Assembly (NCBI GenBank): GCA_018873245.2
Contig: JAEMBT020000007.1
Span: 11,491,129 to 11,555,128, forward strand
Source of the DNA: Archegozetes longisetosus
Lineage: Eukaryota; Arthropoda; Arachnida; Sarcoptiformes; Trhypochthoniidae
Direction of reading: 5' to 3'
Length of the DNA stretch: 64,000 bases
This document shows positions 51,924 through 64,000 of this stretch, in pieces. The position numbers were made by a program, and so were the translations under genes. How positions within the stretch are numbered: the stretch's first letter is position 1; every line of letters begins with the position of its first letter. The notes under the pieces were generated by a model. It was not told the origin of the DNA and made no database searches. It saw only the letters and a list, made by a program, of their open reading frames with translations.

Positions 51924-54900
51924 ATGAATTCAATTGGGAGCAACGACTCATTTAATGAATTGGTATCTAAATTGTTTTCTTGTAATTTCGTTGTATTGAG
52001 TACCGAAAATGCCAAACATTTCTGCAAAACTAAATTTGACACTAGTTTAGAGAATGTTTTCAATCAGTTCTCAATCATTAATAAACTGAATCGTAAGTCA
52101 CTCTTATTGATGAATCAATAATTTTAGTTAATTGTATTTGAATTTTGCGAGTCATTTTTTATCACTGTTTTTTTTTCTTTTGGTCTCATTTTATTGACTG
52201 CTAACTGAAATAAATAATCTTGTTAACTAAAAGATCATAAGTTTTAAAATTGATTTAAAGTGAATAATAACATTGATTTCATTCTAATACAAGTAACAAT
52301 TCGTGATCTGATTGGGCACAACGCGTACGCTTTGAATGGACTTCGGTTTCGCTTTAATGACTACGAGTCAGTTAGCCGTAGACCGAATGGTTCTCAAATC
52401 AAGAAATTATTGTTTGACGTAATCTCATCAATGAGTTCATCGCAATATTTGGAGTCAGTTGACTCGTACGAAACACCGTGGTTTGACATCTGGAAACATC
52501 TCTTTATCGATACTTTCGAATGGAGTGAACATGACTTTATCGGCACTTATTTCGGGTGTTTTTTTGTTATAACTGCTCAAGAATTGCATAATTTCAAAGA
52601 TATTTTAGGATCACTTCTGACTCAGGTTTAAAAACTGTCTTAACATCTATTTGTTTATTAACTAATCTTTCAATTATTGTGATTTCAGATCAAACAGTTA
52701 TCATCGATTCGATGGATTCAACCAGACTTTGTTCGTTATTATATAGTATTAAGCGAAGAGTCATTTGATCCGACCTTTACGCCAGACGTGACCACTTCCA
52801 AACTCTATAACGAACTGAACTCAATGTATCCCAACTCTTATTGGCTCCAAATTGGCAACATATCTAATAGTGATAATGAAGAAGTGTTTTGTGATAAAAC
52901 TGCATCATACGATAGCGTTGATCAGGCTAACCATTTTACTGGCGAAAGCGGGGACCCGTTGAGCGCCTGCATCAATTCCAAACTTATCATCTCTGATGAG
53001 AGACTTAGCAGCAGTTCGGATCAAAGTACAAACACGCCAACGAATCAAAGTGTCAATGAGATCAATAATAAATACATTCGTTCATCAAATAAAAGTATTA
53101 TCGAAAGCGTGTCTGCGATTATAGAAACAATGCTTAGAGAATTTATTTCGAAATCATTGGTACCATGGGCTGAAAAGCAAATAAAACTTTTAGGAGAATC
53201 GATATCACAGAGAAAAGGATTTCGAAGAAGCATATTTAGTGCTACAAAATCTTTAATCAATAACATGTCGTCATCTACAGTCGGATTGAAAGCTGCAAAT
53301 ATGTCTCAATCTGTGATCTACCTGACAGAAGCACCAGAAATGCAACAAAGAAAGTTGGGCGATATTTCGATGTGCTTAACTATGTACGAATTGGCCTTCA
53401 ATTCATTTTATGCTGCTAAAAAAGACTTCCAGAGCGAAGGTGCATGGCTTTACTACGCGGGTGCTTCTGAGGCCAGCGCTATCGCTTCTTATTATACTAA
53501 CAAATTTCAACGCCATTATTTCGACCAAGCCATTAATTGTTACGTTGAGACGTGTAAGGCAATGAATTGCGCTACTCGAACCACCATTTTGGCAACTGAA
53601 GCAATTAGAAAGATGTGGCCAAACGAAGCCGCTAACCTATTCATACGTATGACCGGAGATGATAGTGATTTGCGCTCAGCTCTCTTTTTGGAACAGGCCT
53701 CCAAATGCTTTATCACTGCTGGTTCTCGACTCAGAAAGTCTGCTTTTCATTACGTACTGGCCGGGCATCGTTATAATAGATGCGGTTTAAAGCATTTCGC
53801 TTTAGCGTGTTATCGAAGATTTAATTGCAATCATTGGTCATGTGCTGCAGATCACGTCAATCTTACGATCGCTAGACTTTATTTAAGTATAGCTAACAGC
53901 ACTGTAGCCACAAATAGGCGTTTTGCGGATTATAAAGATGGGGGATTAGAGATAATGAGGGCCAATGCAAACAAACAAATTTTTTATCAGGAATTTATCC
54001 GAGAAATCAAAAAGGATTTGGAGAATCCTTCTAATGGTGTTCCAAATTGTTTCTACTTAGATATTCCGTTCATTAAATCTGTTAGTTTTCAACCGATTGA
54101 GGGCTCAATTCAACAGAAAGGCTTTAATATATGTTATGTAAACGAAGAAATAACGCTGAAATTATGCTTGATATCTCCCTTCCCATTTATTCTGCATCAA
54201 TTGAAGTTCTATAGTAATAATTCGAACGCAGGCTGTCATTCAATTTCATCAACTCTCGATTCGTATGAAGAAACTATTGTTTATCTGACAGTTATTCCCC
54301 AAATTGAATGCGAGTTTGAGTTAATGGGTATTGAGTATAAGGTAGACGATAGCGTTCTAATAAAGTGCCCGATTAGTGATAAAATAAGAAAGAGCTTAAA
54401 GTTTCGATCAATAAAAACTCTACCATTAATTGAGATCGATATCGGGTTTGCGTCACAAAACAATAGTATATTGGGCCCAACGCAAGTGTTTTCCAATGAA
54501 ATCATTGAATTATTCATAAGATTGACGAGCAGCCAAAACGGATGGAAGCCTTCAAATATGATTATGACAACCAATGCCTATATTTTGCAAGATTTTACTG
54601 ACGATAAGCCCGAGCGTGACATTCGAGTTGACTTTGATTGTTATAATAGTTTGAAAATACAAATTCCACAGCAATTGGGACAACATAGCGTTTATTTCAA
54701 GTTACGCTATACTGAAAGTGATAGTCAGAAAAGTCGTGTTTTAACTAAAACCATTCACTTCGACGTAACCGAATGCCTACATTTGGAGTCTATAGTCGAG
54801 AACGTCGTCAGTCTAAGAAATTTACTCAATAATGAATCGGTTGTCGTTAATGCTTATGGGAATCAAGCAATTGAAATCCCGGCCACACTTATGGCTCACG

Positions 54901-54968
54901 TTCTCGTTGACGGTCTTTCCATTCCTTGGAGTGTTTCTAACAGAAACGGACTCATTAGGCTTTACTGA
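51924..54968 (+). CDS. TRAPPC8: TRAPP complex subunit 8 (TRAPPC8/Trs85 homologue), short form of 937 aa
   Basis: Exons 51924-52092, 52261-52625 and 52689-54968 join in phase; the introns are 168 and 63 nt. The N-terminus (SFNELVSKLFSCNFVVLSTENA) and the TPWFDIWKHLFIDTF and IRWIQPDFVRYYIVL blocks follow human TRAPPC8 (TPWFESYRETFLQSM, KWFIPNTLKYYVLL). The most conserved block is ISQRKGFRRSIFSATKSL (about residue 350). TEAPEMQQRKLGDI, YELAFNSFYAAKKDF, GDDSDLRSALFLEQASKCFI and FHYVLAGHRYNRCG follow, the helical repeat region. The last third is divergent and beta-rich looking. Known role: TRAPPIII-specific subunit in ER-Golgi traffic and autophagy. Human TRAPPC8 is about 1435 aa, so this protein lacks several hundred C-terminal residues or has lost part of the Ig-like region. 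Confidence 0.9.
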
Positions 54969-55031
54969 TTTTAGTCTATATTAGAACTAATTATTTATAC
55001 TGTATAAATCCGTTTATAATTTAATCATTTA

Positions 55032-55037
55032 AATAAA
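55032..55037 (+). terminator. Likely poly(A) signal of TRAPPC8
   Basis: AATAAA 64 bases after the TRAPPC8 stop codon, well placed for 3' end formation and support that the gene really ends at 54968. Confidence 0.55.
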
Positions 55038-56716
55038 GTCTAATTCTTGTTATGAATAGTTCTATTATTTAATTTTTTATCACTTATCGAGCAAAGTTAG
55101 ACGCATAGCTTCAATAGGAATGAAACTGTTTTGCTTAAAGAATACATATATTTTACTTTCACTTGTTTGACTATTTTATAGAACAATACTATAGTTTTAT
55201 TTCTGCTCACTTCAAATATCTTTCATTTTCATAACATTATTTCAAAAAAATTTCTCTTTTGAAAGAATTCATTTAACATTCAAAGTTTTTCTTTATGCTT
55301 ATCTTTGAAAAATGAATTGACTGTGCCGGAATCGATTTTCGTTTCGATATTTTTGAAGCTTATTCTTTTGCAGTTATACTGCCTTCATATAAATATGCTT
55401 ATCTTTGAGAAGAATAAAAAAATACAAGAATCTCGTTCAACTCAAAGCTCTATCTCAGTATAAACAATATTCAAAGTTTAAGTTTGATAGGTCTACCCAT
55501 AGACTGCTTAATTGAAAATTTCTTTCGTTCGATGACATGGATAGTGGAAAAAATAACTTCATTAAGAGTTAATTAAGTTTGAATGGCTGCTGAACTTTTG
55601 TAATGTAAGTCACTCAAAAGTAACTCTTCATTAAGAAGAATCTTTACGAACCAAAGTTAGAATTATATTTGTGCGAGCTATGATCAAATTTGTCTAGTGC
55701 TTTGTTTTCACAGTGTAATTTGATTGAACTTGTGTACTTTACATTGTACATTTATTCATTTTTAGGACTATTTAAGGTATAGTTGGATCGTTTGTACCCA
55801 AAAGTTACGATTTAATTGGTATTTGTTATAATATCGTCTGATTAGAGTGTTTTGGACTAAGTTAATATTTTATTTATAGCATTCATAAACTTTCAATTAC
55901 ATTTGTTGTGGCCCTTTTAGACTTCCGGAAGTGATTACAAGTCCTTTTGTTAGACTTATCAGCGCGATAGAAGATTCACTGTTAATTATATTGTCAGTTA
56001 ATCTCTGTCTTTCCTCGTATTGTTGAACTTAAGAAGAAAGTTAACTGCAATATGACCTAAAAGTATGAAATATCTTCTCTGTATCTAAAATGATTAAAGA
56101 ATTATAAGCTTTGTGAACAAAGAGAAAAGATAAAAATTTTATAAAATACTGTAGGAAAAGAATTTCAGAGATTATTGTTTCTGTAATAGAAGAATCTTCT
56201 GAAGGTTGAAATTAACGTTAGAAAGAAGAGAAAACTATTTACATTATTTATTTGTAACCTCTTTCCACTAGTACTAAACCCGAGTCAATATAACTTTAGC
56301 TCAAAGTCTTCTATCGAACACTTTAACTGCTTTTTCTCGTTCAAAGATTTGTCTTTTCAGAAGAAACAAATATGACGAGAGAATAAAAAAGAAACAGAAC
56401 ACTCAATTATTCCAGGAGAGTGCTGTGAGGGTTAAATCTTGTCAGTCGAAGAGTGCTTTTGGCCAATTTTAATCTTGCGCTTCAACGGATAAGGGTTTCA
56501 AAATAGAGAATACCATTGACCCAAATCATTTAGAAGAAAATGCAGTTTTGTCTCTGTTGTCTCAATGCGAAAATCGATCAACTTATTAGAAAATTTGAAA
56601 ATCCACGGCAACTCGTGCTTAAACATGTTATTATGAAAGTGTTTCTATGCTCTTAATGTTTCTCAAAGATGAAGACGTGATAATCTTATGGTTACTAACT
56701 TGTGTTTTTGACTCGT

Positions 56717-56737
56717 TCTCTCTCTCTCTCTCTCTCT

Positions 56738-56772
<35 letters not shown>

Positions 56773-56814
56773 CTCACTCTCCTCGCTCTTACTCTCACTC
56801 TCACTCTCGCTCTA
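56717..56814. repeat. Compound (CT)n microsatellite
   Basis: About 100 bases of CT with CCCT and CTCACT interruptions. It is the longest simple repeat in the window. Confidence 0.95.
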
Positions 56815-58294
56815 CTGAAGAATTGATTTTGAATTAACAGTAGTGTAACACTGAATAATTGATCAGCCGGTTCATCAAAATAATGAAAAACCTTATGTCA
56901 TAGGAATATACTAAGAAAACGTGATGAGTAAAATACTAGCACTTTCAATCAGCTATACTTTCAATTTAATACTCTTTTAGCGATGGTTTAATGGAATGTT
57001 CTGTTACATTAAAATGAATCGATCGAACCCTCAAAAGCATAAAAAAGTTTGAAAACTTGACAATTTGGACAAATTTATATGAAAGTATGGTAAGATCTGC
57101 TTTAGTTCTGCAAACAATTTAAGATTTCGCGAATGGCTTTTCAATACAAGCTTTGATCTCTACTGACCTTTAAGATCTTCAGTCAGAGTATTTATGTGAC
57201 ACTTTGATCCAATTTATTTGTGAGTTTATCTCATTCTTTCAATGTCTTACAAATAGGGAAATGTTTGTCTTTAACTAAGATTTATAGCTCTCAAAAAACA
57301 ACTTAAGGATGCCCTCCAAAATAACTATTCAGATTCACATTTTGAATGTGAACGTTGTTGTATGAAATGCAAACTGATTCGCTTAAGTTTTAAAAAACAG
57401 TTTTCAACTAAATTATGAGGTCAATCTTATTCATAGCAGCAACGAAATACATAATTAATAATTTGAAGAATACTATCTAAAACCAAGTTCATATTAGTTA
57501 TCACCAAAACGGCTTCAAGTAAAAGTTTTAGTTAAAAAAAGACAGTTTTTTGGAAAAATTGATATATCTGTAAACGAAAAATGTTTTGCAAACAATCTTT
57601 TTTAATTATGATCCAAATACTACATAGGATTGAAACCATTAAAAACTCTATTCTATTGCTCTAGTTTCATTTTCTAGTCGCAACAAAATATGAGGAAAAC
57701 GTTCACTCCCATTCAATCGACAATTTGAGCTAAAAGACTATAAGATTGAAGTAGCTTTGCTTTGCTCCAGGCTTAGAAGCTTTAATTATGCCAATTGTTA
57801 TAATTCAGTCTTGATTTGTTGAGTTGATTATTGGCTTAAGTATTCACAAATGACTTCTACTCTTCTCCAAAGATAAATTTGAAGCTTTAGGGCACTCAAT
57901 AGAGATTAGAGAATATACGTTAAATAATGAAATTCATCTCTTATTAGTATCACATTTTAACATGCGCTTAACAGATATTTGCCAGCTTACTCATTAATCC
58001 ATGATGACTCAGCCTTAATGATTATTGTAAAAACCAGTGCCTCTTCTCATTCATAATAGAGTGCACATCCTTTAAAACATTTGTCTGGTAACAAGGACTT
58101 CAATGAAAATCAAACTGAACACAAATGTATAGACTTCACTACAAACTAGATATTTGCTAAACTTCTAATTTGTAGTATTATGAAGGTATATTCCGAATGA
58201 TTACCACACCATAATTTGCAACTCGTTATAAATAGGGCTAGTCTTGCGTTCTCTATTGATTTTTAGAAACTCACTCAGAGCTAAGTTTTCTCAA

Positions 58295-59475
58295 CTACTC
58301 ATTGCTTAAGTTTTTGATCGCCTCAAACATTTTATACATTTTATAAAACTTATGATCTGAACCAAATGAAAGCTTTATTACTTGTCCAGTTTTTTCTATG
58401 AATCGCGACATAACTTGTGGCGAACAATCCGGTTCGGAACTAATTAATCGGTATTGCATAACAATCATCATAATTGCAGCCAATTCTGGGTGAACTGCAC
58501 CATATATTCGCTCGCTTAATGATAAAAATTCTTCGATCATCGAAAAATGATCTCTTATAGTAGATTCTTCTAATAAAATAAAAGCTTTTGAGGCTTCATT
58601 TGTTTTAAAAATAAACATTCGAAAGCTTTACCTGAAACAATGTTTTGCTGTAATTGCTTTTGTAAACACTTAAACTTTTGATAGTCAATTTCATTATCTT
58701 CTTCCGACTGGCATTTAATGCAATTGCATTCAAAATAGTATCGATCTCTAAGCTTAGTTTTTCTCTCCGTTTTGGTCATATCGAGTGGAATGTAATGGAG
58801 AAAAATTTGCTCGTCTTTTAGGATCGGTTTAATAGCTCTGATCTGGAGATTAAGGCCATCAAAAACGATGCAGGCGTTTGGTGCACATGAATGATCAAAA
58901 ATTGAGCTCGCAATATATAATCCGTAACCGCTCTTTATATTCTCATAAGTCGTATCATGAATAACTATTGAGAATAAATTTATTAACAGTTGTCCATATA
59001 GTCTGAAAAGTTGATCGATTGAATAATCGATACCACAACTTGTAAAGTATTGGCACAAGTCGTTCAATTGTTTCATACGATTTTCATCAGATTTAATCTC
59101 GTTTTCGTGACTCTCCAAGTCATTTAGACATCGAGACTGTCCATTAAATAGTTGGTATTTTTTAGTTAGTAGACTATTGTCTGATTTGATTAGAAGCCAT
59201 AAACGCATTAACAGTCTCACTAAGAAATCATTGGAACATTGGTTTTTAGCATATATTTGACACTCATTTTTATGCTGTCGCCAATCACTTTTCTGACATT
59301 CGCGATCGCAATAATAAAATTGATAACACTTCGAACAGCGCTTTAGTGATTGATCTGATTTCAAGCAGTAGTCGCATTTCAAACCTTTTTGGCTACTGTC
59401 CACGATATGAACGATTGGCCTTTCATTAAAAATGACATCTCCCACTGAATATGAATTTATTGATTTAAATGCCAT
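58295..59475 (-). CDS. SMYD3: SMYD3-like SET and MYND domain protein, about 372 aa
   Basis: Exon 1 is 58632-59475 and exon 2 is 58295-58569, joined across a 62-nt intron (GTAAAG to TTATTAG). The MYND zinc finger spans residues 34-72 (CDYC, CSKC, YYC, C, H, C). The SET core has GLYIASSIFDHSCAPN (about 185-200), a catalytic-type Tyr at about 228 (LHYIPLDMT) and post-SET LRDRYYFECNCIKC with Cys 250, 252 and 255. This Cys block and FDGLNLQIRAI match SMYD3 better than SMYD1 or SMYD2. Exon 2 gives the helical C-terminal domain (YGAVHPELA, FGSDHKFYKMY). Known family role: lysine methylation using SAM. Oddities: from this Met the N-terminal SAM-binding G-x-G strand is absent, and the usual NHSC is DHSC. 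The frame stays open upstream to about 59553, so an upstream exon or start is possible. Confidence 0.85.
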
Positions 59476-62400
59476 ATTTTGAACTTCTCTTTCATTTCTT
59501 AGAGTTGAACAGAATGAGTACTTAATACAACTAATGCTAAGTTGGAGTTATTTTTAAAATGATGTTTTGCCAAATAATACTTTCTATTTATAAACTTTGA
59601 AAATATTTGTGGATAATCAAAGATCTGATCAAAGAATAGATCGTATTGCGAATCGATCATTGTTTTGCGTGGATTTTACTTTATTTTAAGCTAGATTTTT
59701 GTTTACATAGATCTAATGCTGAAGCTATTATTCGTGCAATTATCGATCCTCTCTTAAAGCTGTCAAATAACTTCTAAGTTTGATTGAAATAACGTTCATT
59801 TTTAATATTGTCAACTTTTTCGGTTATTCATGGCTATAACTAGAACCTAGTTTTCATTTCAAATTTTATTAATCCTGCATTTTTAGAAGAATTGTAGCAT
59901 CCTTTCATTCTATTCAAATGAATTGGTCTATTTATCCACATTTTTATCAGAATATATTTAGTTTTGAATAAACACGCATTACTTTGTGTTTTTAGTACTA
60001 ATAGAATTTCTATTCAGATAACTGAAAGCATGTTTTTCTAGTTCAATCTACTTTTTATTCATCTTTTGCGTAATTTTCAATGCTTCATGTTAATATAGAA
60101 CATCTTTCGCATAATAGCTCTTTAATAGAAAATATCGGATTTTTCATTATATTTGCTCGCATTGAGTGTCATCTCATACCTAATCATTGATTTACACATC
60201 ACTGTTTAGAACATCGTTTAATTTATCAAATGCAATGACCGAAACAGATTCATTTAATTACTCAAAGTTAATTTGTCAATATAAAAGCTGGTCTATTTGT
60301 TATTTGTTACAATTATGAACATGTACAATCAGTTATCAATTTATATAATTAATTATGACCGAAATACAGAAAGTCAGTCACAAACAAATATAGCCACAAG
60401 AAAATTCTAGCAACGAATTACTTAATGGTATATAGAAATAACCGATAATAAAAGCTTAAGCTCTTCCTCAAGTTATCATTACATTAAATAATATTGAATT
60501 TTAGATCTATTTTACTAATGCAATTTTGTTAGCACTAGAAGAGTGAATGAGCTAAATGTTGGGCTTATACGATAGGGATTAGAGAATTATATCGAAACTA
60601 AATTTATTTATTTTGGCGTAAGGCATAGCAAACCTAGATTTTTGTTGATGAAGGAGATTAATGACATTGATCCGTGATTCGATCGCAAATAAAGCTAATC
60701 AAGTATTACAGCTAACTCATGACTCAATGTTTTGGCAGAGCCCTATACGCACCATCACATAGATCATTTTCTAATTGAAATTTGCTCGACATTTTCAATG
60801 TACTTCTCAACTTTTCATCGTAACTATTATTGTTACAAAAAAGCATTCAAATATGCTTTTGATCAAACGGATATAAAGTACAATCAGTCAATGTCTACTC
60901 TTCGAAGCTTCAGATTGAATCTGCGTTTGTCGTTAATGTTATCACATTTTGACCTGAATCGCAATTTGATGGCTTTGCCAATTCTGTTTGATTAAAGCAA
61001 CTGCAAACATTTACTCATATCATTTTAAAACAATCGAATCTTTATTAAACAAAATATCATTAATATTATGAAAGTTATATAGCAAACTAAAGCCAAATTG
61101 AACTTTTTAGTCACAGTACTTATTGATTAGACTAGTCAATCAGTTATTGCTTCCTTCAAACTTCACTTTTTGACTCAATTTTACCAAAACCATTTTTACT
61201 CTTTGTTCTATTGGGCCCAAAATTTCGAAATGCCATCGTTCACACTCGCGATACACTTACTTTATTGCCTTACGCTAACGTCAGTTAAAGTGCAATCGTT
61301 CGTATATTTCTAGTTTGAAGTTAAACTGAAGGGTCCTTATAATTTTTGATGTGATGTGCCTCAAGTTTAAAAATGTTTGCCAAAAATTATGTAATTATGT
61401 CAATGAAGACAACCCGGCAGAACTTCTGTCTGAACCCAATCATACTTCTAAAAAATATGTCGATTCGTTCAAATCAAATGTTTAACTGTCGGTCAGTTAA
61501 ACCTATCGCACGAAATTGATATTTTTGAGAAGTTCGCTCAAGAGCCTTATGTGAATCGATGAGAAATTTTTCATTTTCAATTTCAGTTTCATTTCTCTCC
61601 ACTCCTTAAAGTGATTTATATAATAACTGACTCGAGCCTTACATTTAATTTATATGAAATGCTTTTTATCCTTTGATAGATTACATCTTATTAGATGGGA
61701 TACACTATCAATCAATTATATCATTAAATGGTTAGATATAAATCCTTTTGTGATCCGTTAATCCCAGAGTGCTTCAACTTATTTTAACATTAAGTTAAGT
61801 AGATTCTAATAAAGTTTACCGATTAAAGTTTAGAAAAGCCAATAAATGCCGCATTAATACATTTCTAAAGCATTTTTTCGAATGGATTAAAGGTTATTAT
61901 GAATGGGACAACAATATTTTTAGCAAATCAACTAATTCTTATTTAGGTTAATTCCTATGAATTAGTGACTAGATTGTCGTTCTAACACTCAAAACTTTAA
62001 AATTAGCTCAATTTGAAGCTTGTTTTCAAGTTAAAAGCAAGTGCTCGTCAGTTCTTGAAATGAAGTTCCTCCTAAATAAATAATAGTTGTCTTGTTTTCA
62101 TTTAAATGGAAACTATTTTCATTCTTAACGATTATTTTGCAATTTGTTGTGAAAGCAGTTAAATCAAATTTGACTCGTGTTACGCTTTTAGAATCTACTT
62201 ATGCTATATTGGGGACTTTGATCAACAAAATTATTAATTTAGCTGATAATAAAAGAAAAGCATTATTTGTTCTAAAAACTACACAGTATTGATTTTTGTT
62301 TGTTAGTCATCTGACCACACGTTCGGATCAATAGTGAAATTTTATTATTAATGAGAATTGATGTGAGTCACTACTAGTCTAACACAGATAACAAGTCAAT

Positions 62401-62596
62401 AATTGTTGCGAATAAGTTATTTTAACATACAATCGATTTACTTTTTGAATATTACTTTAAAATGTTTGAGAAGCATGTGTTTATTAGCTTAATAACAAAA
62501 CTGTTCCTTCCTGTAGACCTCTGATGGCACAGAAGTGCTAATCAATAACTGTGATTTGTTAGGAGCAAGCAAAAACCTGTAGTAATGTTCACTTAT
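59476..62596. other. AT-rich sequence without a supported gene
   Basis: Short frames exist, for example 87 codons at 60732-60995 and 66 codons at 62092-62292 on +, both opening at non-ATG codons. None has a domain, signal peptide or splice partner that I can recognise. The first part presumably holds the SMYD3-like promoter and possible first exon. Confidence 0.45.
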
Positions 62597-63204
62597 GGAG
62601 TGCGGCTTGAACGCCGAAGTCTGATACGCATAATGGGTTTTTACGTAGGCAGGAACGCCGAATATAGAGAAAAACCTGTTTTCACCTGATTTTCTTAACA
62701 CTGATTTCCTATCTAAGTAATCCCTGAAATCATTGATTGCTATATCCCAAAGGGATATCAATAATTTTACAATAAAATAAATTGAGAGATAAGCTTAAAT
62801 ACACATGCCGGCCGTGTAAATTAATCTCATTTGCACGAAGTTTTGACTCAAACGTGTTTTAGTTGTTTCTTCTATTATAAATTACTCATTTTTCAACCTG
62901 TTTAAAAATTTTATTTCAATAAGTAAAATACAACTGTTTAAACTGAGCATATTTATAAATTATAGTGTATTAAATTAAATTGTTAAAATAAATGTACCAC
63001 TTTCTCGTACAATAATGAGAAAAGCTCGAGCTACGCACAGCCACGGCTTTTCTGATCAATGATAATCTTTTGAATGAGATTCAGGTTATTTCAAAGGATT
63101 GAAGAAAAATGGGATCTGAAAACAGGTTTTTCTCTATATTCGGCGTTCCTGCCTACGTAAAAACCCATTATGCGTATCAGACTTCGGCGTTCAAGCCGGC
63201 AATC
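62597..63204. mobile_element. Palindromic MITE with perfect 82-bp inverted arms and 9-bp direct repeat (Mutator-like?)
   Basis: 62603-62684 and 63117-63198 are exact inverted copies over 82 bp. Six bases beyond each arm begins the same 9-mer, TTCACTTAT (62588-62596 and 63205-63213), in direct orientation, as expected of a target duplication. Long terminal repeats and 9-bp duplication are typical of Mutator-like elements, so I infer that class. The six outermost bases (GGAGTG and GCAATC) match each other poorly. The arms are about 45% GC, well above the surroundings. No transposase. The 90-codon - strand frame at 62489-62761 crosses the left end and is not a gene. Confidence 0.7.
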
Positions 63205-64000
63205 TTCACTTATAGCGGTCCAAATCCACAATAGTTATACTAAGCTTCTTATATAGATTAAGTGCATAATTCAGTTTTCGGGCCACTGTTTTATGTGTGA
63301 GTCTCATATAAAGTCATACCACTACTGAATATATCGAATTTTTACTTAAGTGCAGCACTATTCTTTTCATGAGACTTCCTCAGTATTTGGTGCTCACAAT
63401 GCCCACTAAGATTGCTTTTTACAGGTGGAAAATACAGCCAAATGTGGAAACTTTTCCGCTGAGGATTGCATTTCTATGCAATAGGAACTCACACTATATT
63501 AGCTTTTATTTTATAAAAGGTTGTGAAGCAATACTCATATAGCTGTAGAGTTATTGCTAAGAATAAAAGAGAGAGAGAGAGAGAGAGAATATATACACCA
63601 TATTGTAGTGCATATATATACATTTGAGGGCATCAATCAAATACTGATTCATTTTCTACAGATGAAAGATATTAAAGCACTTTATCATGCATTCTGCTTA
63701 GCTTTGACAAAGGAATGACAAAAATGTGTATCGTACATGTAAATACTAGACAAGGAATGCGGTAAATATGACATTATTTAGTGAATTATTGATAAGCAGA
63801 ACTCATTTTGGCGTGTTCTTTCACAATCTAAATTACACACAACACTAAATTTTATTATTCAAATTCTCTCTAATGTCTAAACAATTCTTAATCATCTGGT
63901 TTATTGCGCGAAAAAGTTGTCGTAAACTATTTTCTATTGAATGTTTCATCAAAATGTAAGATCTTCTGGCAGCAGAATATATGATAGGATTATATCATTT
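63205..64000. other. AT-rich end of window
   Basis: Contains a (GA)n tract at 63569-63588. I see no gene or other structure. Confidence 0.45.
63569..63588. repeat. (GA)n microsatellite
   Basis: About ten GA units. Confidence 0.9.

Larger units (their letters stand above)
54969..58294. other. Intergenic between TRAPPC8 and SMYD3-like gene
   Basis: AT-rich sequence with one long CT-rich microsatellite at 56717-56814. I see no supported exon, RNA gene or inverted-repeat element. It contains the 3' ends of two convergent genes. Confidence 0.5.

Noticed and set aside
60732-60995. 87-codon + frame
   Set aside because: It starts at TTG, has no recognisable domain and stands alone.
62489-62761. 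90-codon - strand frame
   Set aside because: It crosses the left end and target duplication of the palindromic element, so it is not a gene.

Overview
This is an AT-rich eukaryotic nuclear window. Its genes have spliceosomal GT-AG introns and metazoan families, and there are no prokaryotic operons. The gene content is arthropod: a hamlet/MECOM-type PRDM factor, a DM4/DM12-like secreted protein, a histidine acid phosphatase, TRAPPC8 and a SMYD3-like protein. The very short introns (57-86 nt in several genes) and AT richness would suit an acariform mite or another chelicerate. That placement is inference only.

Layout: bases 1-41939 belong almost entirely to one + strand gene, the PRDM3/PRDM16 orthologue (hamlet). 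Five coding exons are readable: 4892-5026, 21744-21855, 26096-26375, 39174-40125 and 40197-41939. They join in phase into 1073 visible residues with the C-terminal part of a PR domain, six N-terminal C2H2 fingers, an acidic linker with two CtBP-type motifs, and three C-terminal fingers. The true N-terminus was not found. The introns of 16.7, 4.2 and 12.8 kb are AT-rich, with microsatellites and one strong candidate alternative 3' exon at 24917-24978 that would yield a PR-only isoform.

Bases 43253-43912 (-) hold a single-exon secreted protein of DM4/DM12 type with an upstream TATA box. From 46.1 to 49.2 kb lies a nest of short non-autonomous DNA transposons and fold-backs: a TIR element at a TA site, an almost perfect 509-bp palindrome, a tRNA-like SINE head, an element with 15-bp subterminal iterons and an 8-bp target duplication, and a small GC-richer hairpin.

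Bases 49491-51238 (+) encode a nine-exon histidine acid phosphatase of 391 aa ending in KDEL. Bases 51924-54968 (+) encode a three-exon TRAPPC8 homologue that is short (937 aa). Bases 58295-59475 (-) encode a two-exon SMYD3-like SET/MYND protein. A further transposon-like palindrome with perfect 82-bp inverted arms and a 9-bp direct repeat lies at 62597-63204.

The genes are unrelated in pathway: a transcription factor, a secreted protein, an ER/secretory phosphatase, a vesicle tether and a methyltransferase-like protein. I see no rRNA, no intact tRNA, no CRISPR and no virus-like element. The most distinctive signals are the transposon nest, the KDEL-tailed phosphatase and the candidate PR-only isoform.
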